Assembly: GCA_016720745.1 (NCBI GenBank)
Contig: JADKKA010000022.1
Location: forward strand, 1-64,000
Reading direction: 5' to 3'
DNA from: Chitinophagaceae bacterium
GTDB lineage: Bacteria; Bacteroidota; Bacteroidia; Chitinophagales; Chitinophagaceae
DNA: 64,000 nt
This document shows positions 17,841 through 25,965 of this stretch, piece by piece. The notes under the pieces were generated by a model. The model was given only the letters and a program-made list of their open reading frames with translations, had not been told where the DNA came from and did not search any database. How positions within the stretch are numbered: position 1 is the stretch's first letter; every line of letters starts with the position of its first letter. A program made the position numbers and the translations under genes.

Positions 17841-18622
17841 AATATATCGGCTGTTTTATTGTTTTTATACAATCCTTTTTTCTTTCAGCGGCACAGGATA
17901 CCTTTCAGCTGGCAGCGCCCTTTATCAAACATCAATCTGTTTTTTTTAAAAAGGAAGCCAGTGTGGAAATTGTTTTTGCTCAACAAGGATCATCCATTCA
18001 TTATACCCTCAATGGTGCAGTGCCTGTGGAGACAGATGCGGTTTATACAAAGCCACTGGTTATTAAAAAGAACTTCACCGCAGTAAAAGCCAGGGTTTTT
18101 GGAAAAGGCTTTTTAGCTTCTGAAACAGAACAGGCGATATTTATGAAGGAAGGAATTCCGGTTAAAAGCATTGAACACCCGGCACCTGATGCTAAATATA
18201 GCGGCGATGGCGGAAAGACCCTGAATGATAATAAAGGAGGGATACTTTCTTTACAGAGTAAGACCTGGCTGGGATTTTTAATGGACACGATTACATTTAC
18301 CATTGCCGTGAATAAAAAACAAGCGGTTCAGTCTGTATTGTTTCAATTATTGCAGGATTACAATAGCTGGATATTTTTTCCGGATAAAGCGGAAGTATAT
18401 TGTAATATGGATGGAGTGATGCAAAAGCAGGGTGAAATGTTCTTCGCCAAGGTAGAAAATAAAGACACAAAGCTCGTTCAACCCTTTGTGATTCCCTTCG
18501 GTAAAACAGTCAGAACAGATCTTGTGCAGCTAAGGATATATACTTGCAGTAAAATACCGGACTGGCATGCCGGAAAGGGGCAAAAGGGATGGCTGTTTAT
18601 TGATGAATTAAAAATTTATTAG
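17837..18622 (+). CDS. Secreted protein with chitobiase-C-terminal-like (FN3-associated) domain
   Basis: 261 aa; Sec signal in MKYIGCFIVFIQSFFLSAAQ. Residues about 25-105 form a CHB_HEX_C-like fold (SVEIVFAQQGSSIHYTLNGA, AVYTKPLVIKKNFTAVKARV, GFLASETEQAIF). The second half (AKYSGDGGKTLNDNKGG, LGFLMDTITFTIAVNKKQA, GWLFIDELKIY) resembles a galactose-binding/discoidin sandwich. The same two-domain unit forms the C-terminus of the next protein (NGGTTLHDKIKGDLN, RGWVFFDEFFV), so the two share an ancestral module. Probably a substrate-binding partner in this operon. Confidence 0.75.
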   Translation: MKYIGCFIVFIQSFFLSAAQDTFQLAAPFIKHQSVFFKKEASVEIVFAQQGSSIHYTLNGAVPVETDAVYTKPLVIKKNFTAVKARVFGKGFLASETEQAIFMKEGIPVKSIEHPAPDAKYSGDGGKTLNDNKGGILSLQSKTWLGFLMDTITFTIAVNKKQAVQSVLFQLLQDYNSWIFFPDKAEVYCNMDGVMQKQGEMFFAKVENKDTKLVQPFVIPFGKTVRTDLVQLRIYTCSKIPDWHAGKGQKGWLFIDELKIY

Positions 18623-18624
18623 AC

Positions 18625-20766
18625 GTGGGCCAACGGGTACAAAATATTATTTTCAACAGCTGCATCCTGCTCAATTGTCTGTTGCTCAGTATTACAGTTT
18701 TGGGCGATAAAATAGCAGTGCCCACTGTATTACAGGTTGTTGGCCGTATGCACCCCTTGTTGCTCCATTTTCCAATCGTGCTGGTATTCTTAGGCATCAT
18801 CACGGAATCAGTCATTAAACGAAGCGATAACCAGTCATTAAAGGAAACGGCCAATTGGCTTTTGCTGTCGGCCGCATTTACTTCAGCGATCACTGCTTTA
18901 ATGGGATCATTCCTGTCCAGAGAGGGTGGATACGATCAGCAAGCCATTGCATGGCATCAATGGACCGGTGTTGCTGTAAGCTTTATTTGTTTGTGCTGGT
19001 ATGCGTGGAGAGAAAAAATAAGATCCCTCCGCTTTGTGAATGTATTAATCGCTTCCGTTGCTGCAGTAGCTGTCGTTATAACAGGGCATAAAGGGGCTAA
19101 TATAACACACGGTAACAATTTTATACTGGCTCCTCTTAGCCCTGCTGAGAACAAGGAAGTTGCAGTTCCCCTGAATGATGCAGAGGCCTATAGGCATTTT
19201 ATTCAGCCCATATTGCAGGCAAAATGCATGGGTTGCCACAATACTAAGAAGGCGAAAGGTGGTTTGGTGATGGAAACCGAAGCTTTGTTATTGAAGGGGG
19301 GTAAAAATGGAAAACTCTGGGACAGTACATCTCCTGACTTTGGATTAATGATGCAAAGAATTCATATGGCCGAAGATGGCAAAGAGCATATGCCACCGGT
19401 TGGAAAACCACAGCTAACCGAGGAAGAGAAAAAATCGATATTCTACTGGTTAAAAAGCGGAGCCAGTTTTACAAAGAAAATTGTGGCATATGATGAGGCA
19501 GATTCATTGAGAATATTGGCGGCCGGTAAGTTTAAGAGGACTGGTGCAGCCGTTTATGATTTTCCTGTGGCAGATGCAGGTACAATAAAAAAACTGAATA
19601 CAGATTACCGGGTTGTTCAGCCTGTTGATGCACAGTCGCCCGCATTAAGTGTTGAATTTTACGGAGCAGGTTTTTATAAAGGAGAGCAATTAAAAGAATT
19701 AGAAATTGTAAAAAATAATATCATTAGTCTGGGTCTTAATAAAATGCCAGTAAAGGATGAAGATTTAAAATGGATTTCAGGATTCACCAACCTTAGAAAA
19801 CTAAATCTGTCCTTTACACAAATTACTGGTGCAGGATTAGCGCAATTACAGCCATTGAAAGAATTACAACAGTTGTCTCTTTCAGGAAATGCATTAAAAG
19901 CAACCGACTTATCTGTTTTCAAGGGGATGAATAAATTGAATACGGTTTATCTGTGGAATACAGGTATTCGTGAAAGCGATTTGGTTGCTGTAAAAACTGC
20001 CTTCCCCGGAGTTTCATTCCAGACAGGGTTTAACGGGGATACGGTTATTACTCAGTTAAGTGCCCCGATTATTGAAGCAGAGGAAGCGTTTTTTACAACC
20101 GTCGTGCCGGTTAAAATTAAGGGCTTGATCAGGAATACGGTGGTGCGATATACAACAGATGGAAGTACTCCGGATAGTCTGACATCTCCGATGTATAAAG
20201 GAGAGATTTTGATTGATAAAACAAGCATCTTAAAAGTAAAAGCATTTTTGCCGGGTTGGGTGAGCAGTAATATTGCAGAAAAGAGTTTCTATCATGCAGG
20301 AATAAAAATAGATTCCATTGAATTGGAGACGAAGCCGAATCCACAATATGCCGCCAATGGCGGAACAACCCTGCATGATAAAATAAAAGGGGATTTGAAT
20401 TTCCGTACGAAATGGCTGGGTTACCGGGAGGGTGACCTGAAGGCATACTTATACTTTAGCAATCCGGTAAAACTGTCTGGTATTACGATGAGTATGCTGA
20501 TGGATGTGAATAGTTATATCATGCCAGCTCAGCAAATTGAAGTTTGGGGTGGTGCCAGTAAATCCAATCTGAGATTATTGCAAAAAATAAATCCGGATCA
20601 GCCAAAAATGATAATGCCGCCAACCATGGCCATGAATCAAGTGACTTTCCCCTTGACTGAGCTGAAGGTTTTAAAAGTGGTGGTGAAACCCGTCATACTC
20701 CCCAATTGGCATCCCGGCAAAGGAGAGAGGGGTTGGGTATTTTTCGATGAGTTTTTTGTGCAGTAA
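18625..20766 (+). CDS. Membrane cytochrome with DUF2231-like, cytochrome c, LRR and chitobiase-C-like domains
   Basis: 713 aa from GTG 18625, 2 nt after the previous stop. Order of parts: 4-5 membrane helices (VGRMHPLLLHFPIVLVFLGI, AAFTSAITALMG, WHQWTGVAVSFICLCWYAW) of DUF2231 type; a planctomycete-type cytochrome c with CMGCH at residue 201 and a distal MPPVGKPQL loop; a short leucine-rich segment (LRKLNLSFTQITGAGLAQL, ELQQLSLSGNAL); a chitobiase-C-like domain (VVRYTTDGSTPDSLTSPMY); and a C-terminal discoidin-like domain. It is likely the inner-membrane electron acceptor for the upstream cytochrome. Last gene of the operon. Confidence 0.82.
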   Translation: MGQRVQNIIFNSCILLNCLLLSITVLGDKIAVPTVLQVVGRMHPLLLHFPIVLVFLGIITESVIKRSDNQSLKETANWLLLSAAFTSAITALMGSFLSREGGYDQQAIAWHQWTGVAVSFICLCWYAWREKIRSLRFVNVLIASVAAVAVVITGHKGANITHGNNFILAPLSPAENKEVAVPLNDAEAYRHFIQPILQAKCMGCHNTKKAKGGLVMETEALLLKGGKNGKLWDSTSPDFGLMMQRIHMAEDGKEHMPPVGKPQLTEEEKKSIFYWLKSGASFTKKIVAYDEADSLRILAAGKFKRTGAAVYDFPVADAGTIKKLNTDYRVVQPVDAQSPALSVEFYGAGFYKGEQLKELEIVKNNIISLGLNKMPVKDEDLKWISGFTNLRKLNLSFTQITGAGLAQLQPLKELQQLSLSGNALKATDLSVFKGMNKLNTVYLWNTGIRESDLVAVKTAFPGVSFQTGFNGDTVITQLSAPIIEAEEAFFTTVVPVKIKGLIRNTVVRYTTDGSTPDSLTSPMYKGEILIDKTSILKVKAFLPGWVSSNIAEKSFYHAGIKIDSIELETKPNPQYAANGGTTLHDKIKGDLNFRTKWLGYREGDLKAYLYFSNPVKLSGITMSMLMDVNSYIMPAQQIEVWGGASKSNLRLLQKINPDQPKMIMPPTMAMNQVTFPLTELKVLKVVVKPVILPNWHPGKGERGWVFFDEFFVQ

Positions 20767-20803
20767 TAAGTAATATAGGGAAGTAAGGAGGTAAATCAGT
20801 CTA

Positions 20804-20970
20804 TTCTTGGGGAATATGGTTTCCGACCGGTAGCAAAAGCATCCCCTGGCACCCGATATGCAGGTTGATTGTGAGTTTGAAATTACGTCGATCAGTCAGC
20901 ATGTATACCACATCTCCTTTACCTCCAACAGGCTTATGAGTTTGAATTGGACAGTTTGTATCGGAGATGA
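20804..20970 (+). pseudogene. Decayed 3' fragment of a paralogue of the 12241-12930 lipoprotein gene
   Basis: The DNA aligns with the last 165 bases of the upstream lipoprotein gene. CTTGGGGAATATGG matches CTTGTGGAATATTG, and DCEFEITSISQHVYHISFTS matches DCEFEITAISQQEYRISFTS. After one frame change, AYEFELDSLYRR and a stop match NEFELQKRYRR and a stop. There is an in-frame TAG and no start. The remnant sits just after the five-gene redox operon; the parent gene sits just before it. The rest of the gap 20767-21020 holds nothing else. Confidence 0.7.
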
Positions 20971-21020
20971 TTTTGTTTTGATCTCAACCGGCATTTTTGG
21001 AAGATTCAGGTGAGTTTTGT

Positions 21021-21044
21021 AAATTTCTTAGTTGTAAGAAATTT
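21021..21044. promoter_or_regulatory. Perfect 10-bp inverted repeat just before a start codon
   Basis: AAATTTCTTA (21021-21030), loop GTTG, TAAGAAATTT (21035-21044), followed two bases later by the ATG at 21047. On RNA the hairpin would cover the normal ribosome-binding region; on DNA it could be an operator. No other gene here shows such a start-proximal hairpin. Confidence 0.5.
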
Positions 21045-21046
21045 GT

Positions 21047-21580
21047 ATGATCTGTTATAGAAATATTGCCTTACTACTCTCCTTTTTCTTTTTGGAAGCA
21101 TTGAATGCACAAAGTTTGGATTCCGAAAGGCTCGACACGACCATTTCTATTTTCTGGAATAAAGATATTAAGGTAAGATTGAAAATATTTAATCCAGGTG
21201 AAGAAGATATTAGCCGCAAAAATGCTGTTTTAATAGTGTTTAATTCACATTTCGGAGCTCAACGGGTTCAATATGTCGATTCCCTCTTTGCTTACACTAT
21301 TGTCTTCAGGATGATCGATATGGATGGTAATGGTATCAAAGATTTACTTATTTACAATGCGAATAATGGGCAGGAAAATAAGAGCTATCATTTATACTTA
21401 GTAGATCAGTTGTCAGAAAAACTCAAACCTGTTAAGGGCTTCAAAAAATTATATAATCCGTACTATGATCAAAATGAATGCTTAATTGTTGGCTTTGAAA
21501 GCTATGACAAAAGACTAATGCTCGGCCACTATCAAATTGATAAAAATGGAAATTTGTCGATGACAACCTGGCGGCATTAA
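21047..21580 (+). CDS. Secreted VCBS/FG-GAP-like hypothetical protein
   Basis: 177 aa with signal MICYRNIALLLSFFFLEALNAQ. The mature part has a calcium-loop-like DMDGNGIKDLLIYNANNGQE, resembling the XAC2610-type small secreted proteins with a single FG-GAP-like blade, then HLYLVDQLSEKLKPVKGFKK, YYDQNECLIVGFESYDK and LGHYQIDKNGN. Role unknown. Higher AT than the preceding operon. The start is fixed by the signal peptide and lies just after a perfect hairpin. Confidence 0.65.
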   Translation: MICYRNIALLLSFFFLEALNAQSLDSERLDTTISIFWNKDIKVRLKIFNPGEEDISRKNAVLIVFNSHFGAQRVQYVDSLFAYTIVFRMIDMDGNGIKDLLIYNANNGQENKSYHLYLVDQLSEKLKPVKGFKKLYNPYYDQNECLIVGFESYDKRLMLGHYQIDKNGNLSMTTWRH

Positions 21581-21809
21581 ATGTTAGTTATCGGTAACTG
21601 CTTACAAACTCGGGTCTTCGCAAGCCTGGATTGAGCTATCATCGTTGTACTTTATTAAAGTATCTTAGCATTAATCAAGTACGGGATCGTTCTGATTAAA
21701 TGATCTGCTCGAATCCCAAAAAGTTTGGCATTAACATTTGTATCAGTACATACTTACATCACTTAGCAAGTAACAAGCTCACACAACTTAAATGTTGGTA
21801 AACTAAAAA

Positions 21810-23597
21810 ATGAAAAAATCACTGTTAATCATTTCGCTTTGCTTTAGCTTGAGTGAGGTATGGGGACAAGCAACTTATTCTAAAGAAATTCAAAACCAGA
21901 TTAAACAGGTAGAAAACAATCTGTTTGGGCGTATCATTCTGAATGGGAAAGCAGATAATATTCATGACCGCATGGCTTTCTTCAAAGTGAAAGGTTTAAG
22001 TATTGCGGTTGTCAGTAATTATAAAGTGGTTTGGACTAAGGGCTATGGATGGGCGGATGATGTTAAAAAATTACCTGTAACAACGGCCACTTTATTTAAG
22101 CCGGGTTCGATTAGCAAGTCACTGAATGCTGCAGCTGTTTTGAAATTAGCACAGGGTAACAGGTTGGATCTTTATAAAGACATCAACGACTATTTAAAGT
22201 CCTGGAAATTCCCCTACGACAGCTTCTCAAAAGGTAAAATAATTACAACTGCTCATTTGTTAAGCCATATGGGCGGCTTATCTGTTTATGGCGGTTTCCC
22301 CGGCTATGATGCAAAATCCAGGATACCAACGATTCCACAAATTTTAGACGGTGTTCCACCAGCCAACAGCCCGGCAGTTCGTTCCTTATTTGAACCCGGC
22401 CTGCAATTTCAGTATTCAGGTGGAGGAACCATCGTTTCTCAACTCATCATTACTGATTTGACCAAACAGTCTTATGAGCAATTCATGTCAGATAGTGTAT
22501 TGAAGCCATTCGGTATGAAAAATAGTTTTTATTCTGCCGCAGCACCAGCCCAAAATCAACTGCATAAATATGCAATGGGCTACACCAGGGATGGAGCAAA
22601 AGTAGCGGCTACATTTAATACCTATCCCGAACAAGCCCCCCTGGGTTTATGGACAACTCCCGAAGACCTTGCTAAATATATGATTGAAATACAACTGGCC
22701 TATCATGGAAAATCATCAAAAGTCTTAAATCAGCAAATGGCCGGGTTGCAACTCACTCCTTATATTGATCAGTCAGCCACCATGGGTGCTTTTATTGGTG
22801 AGCGAAAAGGAGAAAAATATTTTTTTCATGATGCAGGAAATGAAGGCTACCGTGGTTTGTATTACGGGAGTGTTGACGGAGGGAATGGCATCGTTGTGTT
22901 TGTGAATTCAGATGAGGGGAGTATTATTCTGGAATTACTAAACAGCGTGGCCAGTGTTTATCACTGGAAAGGGTTTGACCAGCCGAAGAACATCAATACC
23001 GTTACGATACCTGATGCCATTGCTCAAAAATACCCTGGTGTTTATTTGTATGAAGGGAAGATTGCAGAAGTAACGAAAGGAAAAGATGGCCTTTTGTATT
23101 GGGCAGACGGTCAGAACTGCAGGATGTATTTTACCTCACAAAGTGATTTTATCAACCTGGAATTTCAGACTGAAAAATCATTCCTCATGGATGGTTCAGG
23201 TAATGTAACAGGGTATGCAAGAAAATTAAATGGAGAATTAAGGGTGCCGGCCACTAAAATTACAAGAGTAGATACCATTATGGCGAATGAAGGAGAATTG
23301 ACTGCATTTGGCTGGCACTTATTGGAAACGAAAAGATTTGCGCAAGCTATTCAATATTTAAGCAGGGCCACAGCGCTTTATCCGAATGATCATGTAGCGA
23401 TCAGTAGTCTGGCTCATGGCTTTTTATTCAACAACGAATATGAGAAAGCGATCGCCTTGTATCAGGAATTTCTGGCTAAAAAGCCAAATGAGCAGGTATC
23501 ACAAAAAGATATTCTCAAAAATGATTTTGCCTTTTTTCAAAAAGCAGGCTTTAATAAGATTTTGATTGGAAAGGCAAAGAAGGACTTAGATCTATAA
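21810..23597 (+). CDS. Serine hydrolase of the class C beta-lactamase family with C-terminal TPR
   Basis: 595 aa, signal MKKSLLIISLCFSLSEVWGQ. The penicillin-binding fold spans about residues 50-390. The nucleophile motif is SISK (Ser100, Lys103, in FKPGSISKSLNAA). The tyrosine motif is FQYSGGGTIVSQL (Tyr with GG instead of the usual N). The third motif region is FFHDAGNEGYRG. TPRs close the protein (QYLSRATALYPNDHVAISSL, KAIALYQEFLAKKPNE). Likely a periplasmic esterase, peptidase or beta-lactamase-related enzyme; the variant YSG motif is common in Bacteroidota homologues. Intact. Confidence 0.88.
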   Translation: MKKSLLIISLCFSLSEVWGQATYSKEIQNQIKQVENNLFGRIILNGKADNIHDRMAFFKVKGLSIAVVSNYKVVWTKGYGWADDVKKLPVTTATLFKPGSISKSLNAAAVLKLAQGNRLDLYKDINDYLKSWKFPYDSFSKGKIITTAHLLSHMGGLSVYGGFPGYDAKSRIPTIPQILDGVPPANSPAVRSLFEPGLQFQYSGGGTIVSQLIITDLTKQSYEQFMSDSVLKPFGMKNSFYSAAAPAQNQLHKYAMGYTRDGAKVAATFNTYPEQAPLGLWTTPEDLAKYMIEIQLAYHGKSSKVLNQQMAGLQLTPYIDQSATMGAFIGERKGEKYFFHDAGNEGYRGLYYGSVDGGNGIVVFVNSDEGSIILELLNSVASVYHWKGFDQPKNINTVTIPDAIAQKYPGVYLYEGKIAEVTKGKDGLLYWADGQNCRMYFTSQSDFINLEFQTEKSFLMDGSGNVTGYARKLNGELRVPATKITRVDTIMANEGELTAFGWHLLETKRFAQAIQYLSRATALYPNDHVAISSLAHGFLFNNEYEKAIALYQEFLAKKPNEQVSQKDILKNDFAFFQKAGFNKILIGKAKKDLDL

Positions 23598-23676
23598 TTA
23601 GCGATACAGGCACGGGAAGAAATTCAGCATTGAGTAGTCATCATCAAAAAGAAAAAGTAACAAACTAACACAGACC

Positions 23677-23994
23677 ATGAATGCCCCCATCGGACAACTG
23701 GCCGGCCACCGGATTGAAAAAGATGCTCTCATCCTCTGGGGCCATCCCATGGTCGGTGTCACCCCGGATCTGGAGCATGAATTCACCGAAATTCAGTTCC
23801 ATGGACTGGTTGATTTCCATTACCTGCGGGATGAATGGGACCTGCTTTGTTCACTGGAAGAAAATTATTCCCTTTGGATCAGCATTTCCCCCGAATCCGC
23901 ACTGTTCAGTGCCAGTTTTATTAGCCTCTTTGATGGATCTGTAACAAGCCTGCAATGCAGGGATATTCGCATCAGGAAGGTCGCCCATCCATAA
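23677..23994 (+). CDS. Small hypothetical protein
   Basis: 105 aa from ATG 23677 (MNAPIGQLAGHRIEKDALIL). No signal or membrane helix; Trp- and Glu-rich (GHPMVGVTPDLEHEFTEIQF, DFHYLRDEWDLLCSLEENYS). Family not recognised. The codon choice resembles the surrounding genes, which supports it being real, but there is no other evidence. Confidence 0.45.
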   Translation: MNAPIGQLAGHRIEKDALILWGHPMVGVTPDLEHEFTEIQFHGLVDFHYLRDEWDLLCSLEENYSLWISISPESALFSASFISLFDGSVTSLQCRDIRIRKVAHP

Positions 23995-24242
23995 ATTTAC
24001 CTGTCAGGTTGAGAGGGAGGTGACTACCAAAAGAACGAGTGGGTTGATGGGTAAGTTAGGCCTGTTCCATCGTTAGATAGCTTCCAATAAAAAACCAAAC
24101 CATTGGCGCCGATTTCTTTCGGCATTTGTCCGGCTCTATGCTTGCATAAGCCTGTTTTTTTTGCAGGAACCTCAGTCGCTTGAAGCAACCCGATTTTATA
24201 TTATTAAACGGCAAATGATTGCATCCTGAGTTCGTGTAAAGC
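23995..24242. other. Intergenic gap
   Basis: Convergent gap of about 250 bases between the small hypothetical gene (plus) and the T9SS gene (minus). I see no gene or notable repeat; short reverse-strand open stretches here have no protein-like features. Confidence 0.4.
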
Positions 24243-24272
24243 AATGGCCGCCGGAAAAACCCGGCGGCCATT
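24243..24272 (-). terminator. Perfect 12-bp GC-rich hairpin after the T9SS gene
   Basis: AATGGCCGCCGG (24243-24254) pairs exactly with CCGGCGGCCATT (24261-24272), loop AAAAAC. It lies 31 nt beyond the stop of the minus-strand gene. No clear U-run follows on either strand, so termination is plausible but not textbook. Confidence 0.6.
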
Positions 24273-24303
24273 AAACAAAATGAACATCTATTCTCCAGGA
24301 TTA

Positions 24304-25965
24304 TTATTGCTGTTTCACCACTTTTAATACCTCATCATTGCTCAGCCTGATCAGGTACAATCCATTTGGATAAGTGCTGAGATCAATATGCTGGTTAGCA
24401 GCCGTGATAATGACTTTCTTCAGGACTCTTCCATTCATATCACTGATGATTGCTTCCTTGCCAATCACTGAAAGATCGCCTACTAAAATATTGATAACGC
24501 CTTTGGTCGGGTTCGGGTAAACAATCGTCGGTGAGTTGCCATCTTTATTGTAATTCAACCGGACAATATTCGAATACTTCGACCGCTCATCGATATCTAC
24601 CTGTTTGAGCCGGTAGAACATGACCCGGCTATTGAGGCGGTCAATCCGCTGATCGGTGTATTGGTAACGTTTTTCTGAAACGCTGTTACCGGCTGCAGGG
24701 AGTACGGCTATCTGACTGAAATCAGTTCCGTTCAGTGATCTTTCCAGTCTGAATTCTTTACTGTTCTGCTCTGAAGCTGTAGCCCATTTCAGTAAGTTGT
24801 TTTTGCCCTCATTGCTGCCGTTAAAATAAAGCAGGGTAACCGGTAAGGCATTGCCAATTGAAGAGCACTGGGTAACACCTTGCCGTAAAAGTTCTGTATT
24901 TCCAGCCCGGTCCGTTGCCAGTACAAAGAAGCAGTAATTCAAACCGGGTGGTAAACTGAATGTGGTATCTGTTCTGCGTATTTGCGGAAACAACACATTG
25001 TAATTCAGCTGGTCGGTTGAAACATATACTGTATAATAATCAATACCGCTGCCGTTGGCATCATCAGCGCCAGTCCAGCTAAGCGTGATGGGATTCGTAC
25101 TAATGCTGGTGATGGTGTTGATCTGACTCACAGGAGCAACTGCATCAATTGTATTCTTATGGATATTGGTAGGGATGGTATCATTCTGGTCAAATACAAT
25201 AAAGGCTCTGGCACCGATCGTATCCAGTGTTTGTGCATCCTGCCGGGGTTTGATGGTAAAGTTGACAAAACCATGTCCGTATTCGGGATTCAGGGTATCC
25301 TGTACAAATACAAAACCAGCCAGCGGGTCTTCAGGGGGAAGCAGGGTAATGGGGTCAATGGCCTGGAACTCCCAGAAAATATTATTGGTCACAATATCAT
25401 AGCCTGCGGTCATATCAATAAACAAACCAGTGGAATCCCTGGCATCTAATCGCTGATAGTAGAATGAATTACCCTTTGGGATTTCAAATGAAAAATTATT
25501 GAATCCCACATCTCCCAATTCAAGGGTAGCAGCATCCTGTTTCGGTTCCAGCGGTGAACTAATCCTCAGGTATTGTACCGGGGCAGTAGCAGTGGTATCA
25601 TTTTCAAAAAGGATGGTATAGGGAATTATGTTTTTTACACTGATCCAGGCTTTGTCTGGTGCACCATCCGGGCCTTTGATCAGGTTGGGGTCGGAGGTGA
25701 GTAGTATCTCCATCTTTCCTGTTTCCGGATTATAAACCCTTATATACCTTAAGCGGGAGCCGTTTTCATTGCAGCCTGCTTCTCCTGCTGGGTAAACATT
25801 GAGCAGATCATCATTATTATAATACCATTCCCAACCGGATCTAAACCCTTTTCCCAAAGAAAAAAGGCCGCCAAACGTAAGATCATCACCTAATAATTCA
25901 CTGGTTTCAGTTAAAGTATAACCGCTTGTTAGTTCAGAAACACCATTAATTATTCCAAAAAGGGA
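24304..25965 (-). CDS. T9SS-sorted C-terminal region (DUF7619-like + FN3-like + type A sorting domain), probably continuous with the RHS protein
   Basis: The frame is open from 25965 to the stop at 24304 (about 553 codons); the first ATG is only at 25857. Parts in order: GIINGVSELTSGYTLTETSE (upstream of any ATG), a beta domain with SDPNLIKGPDG, PYTILFENDTTATAPVQYLR and LAGFVFVQDTLNPEYGHGF, an FN3-like stretch (PITLSWTGADDANGSGIDYY), a WATASEQNSKEFRLERS linker and a sorting domain (IVYPNPTKGVINI, ISDMNGRVLKKV, YPNGLYLIRLS, KVVKQQ). That domain directs export through the type IX system to the cell surface. The RHS reading frame ends NPFLE then stop at 25950; restoring one G in TTGGA gives NPFLGIINGVSEL, joining the two. 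Confidence 0.8.
   Translation of the reverse strand, partial: SLFGIINGVSELTSGYTLTETSELLGDDLTFGGLFSLGKGFRSGWEWYYNNDDLLNVYPAGEAGCNENGSRLRYIRVYNPETGKMEILLTSDPNLIKGPDGAPDKAWISVKNIIPYTILFENDTTATAPVQYLRISSPLEPKQDAATLELGDVGFNNFSFEIPKGNSFYYQRLDARDSTGLFIDMTAGYDIVTNNIFWEFQAIDPITLLPPEDPLAGFVFVQDTLNPEYGHGFVNFTIKPRQDAQTLDTIGARAFIVFDQNDTIPTNIHKNTIDAVAPVSQINTITSISTNPITLSWTGADDANGSGIDYYTVYVSTDQLNYNVLFPQIRRTDTTFSLPPGLNYCFFVLATDRAGNTELLRQGVTQCSSIGNALPVTLLYFNGSNEGKNNLLKWATASEQNSKEFRLERSLNGTDFSQIAVLPAAGNSVSEKRYQYTDQRIDRLNSRVMFYRLKQVDIDERSKYSNIVRLNYNKDGNSPTIVYPNPTKGVINILVGDLSVIGKEAIISDMNGRVLKKVIITAANQHIDLSTYPNGLYLIRLSNDEVLKVVKQQ

Noticed and set aside
24056..24271. Reverse-strand 71-codon frame after the T9SS gene
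   Set aside because: It overlaps the terminator-like hairpin and has no signal, motif or codon pattern of a real gene.
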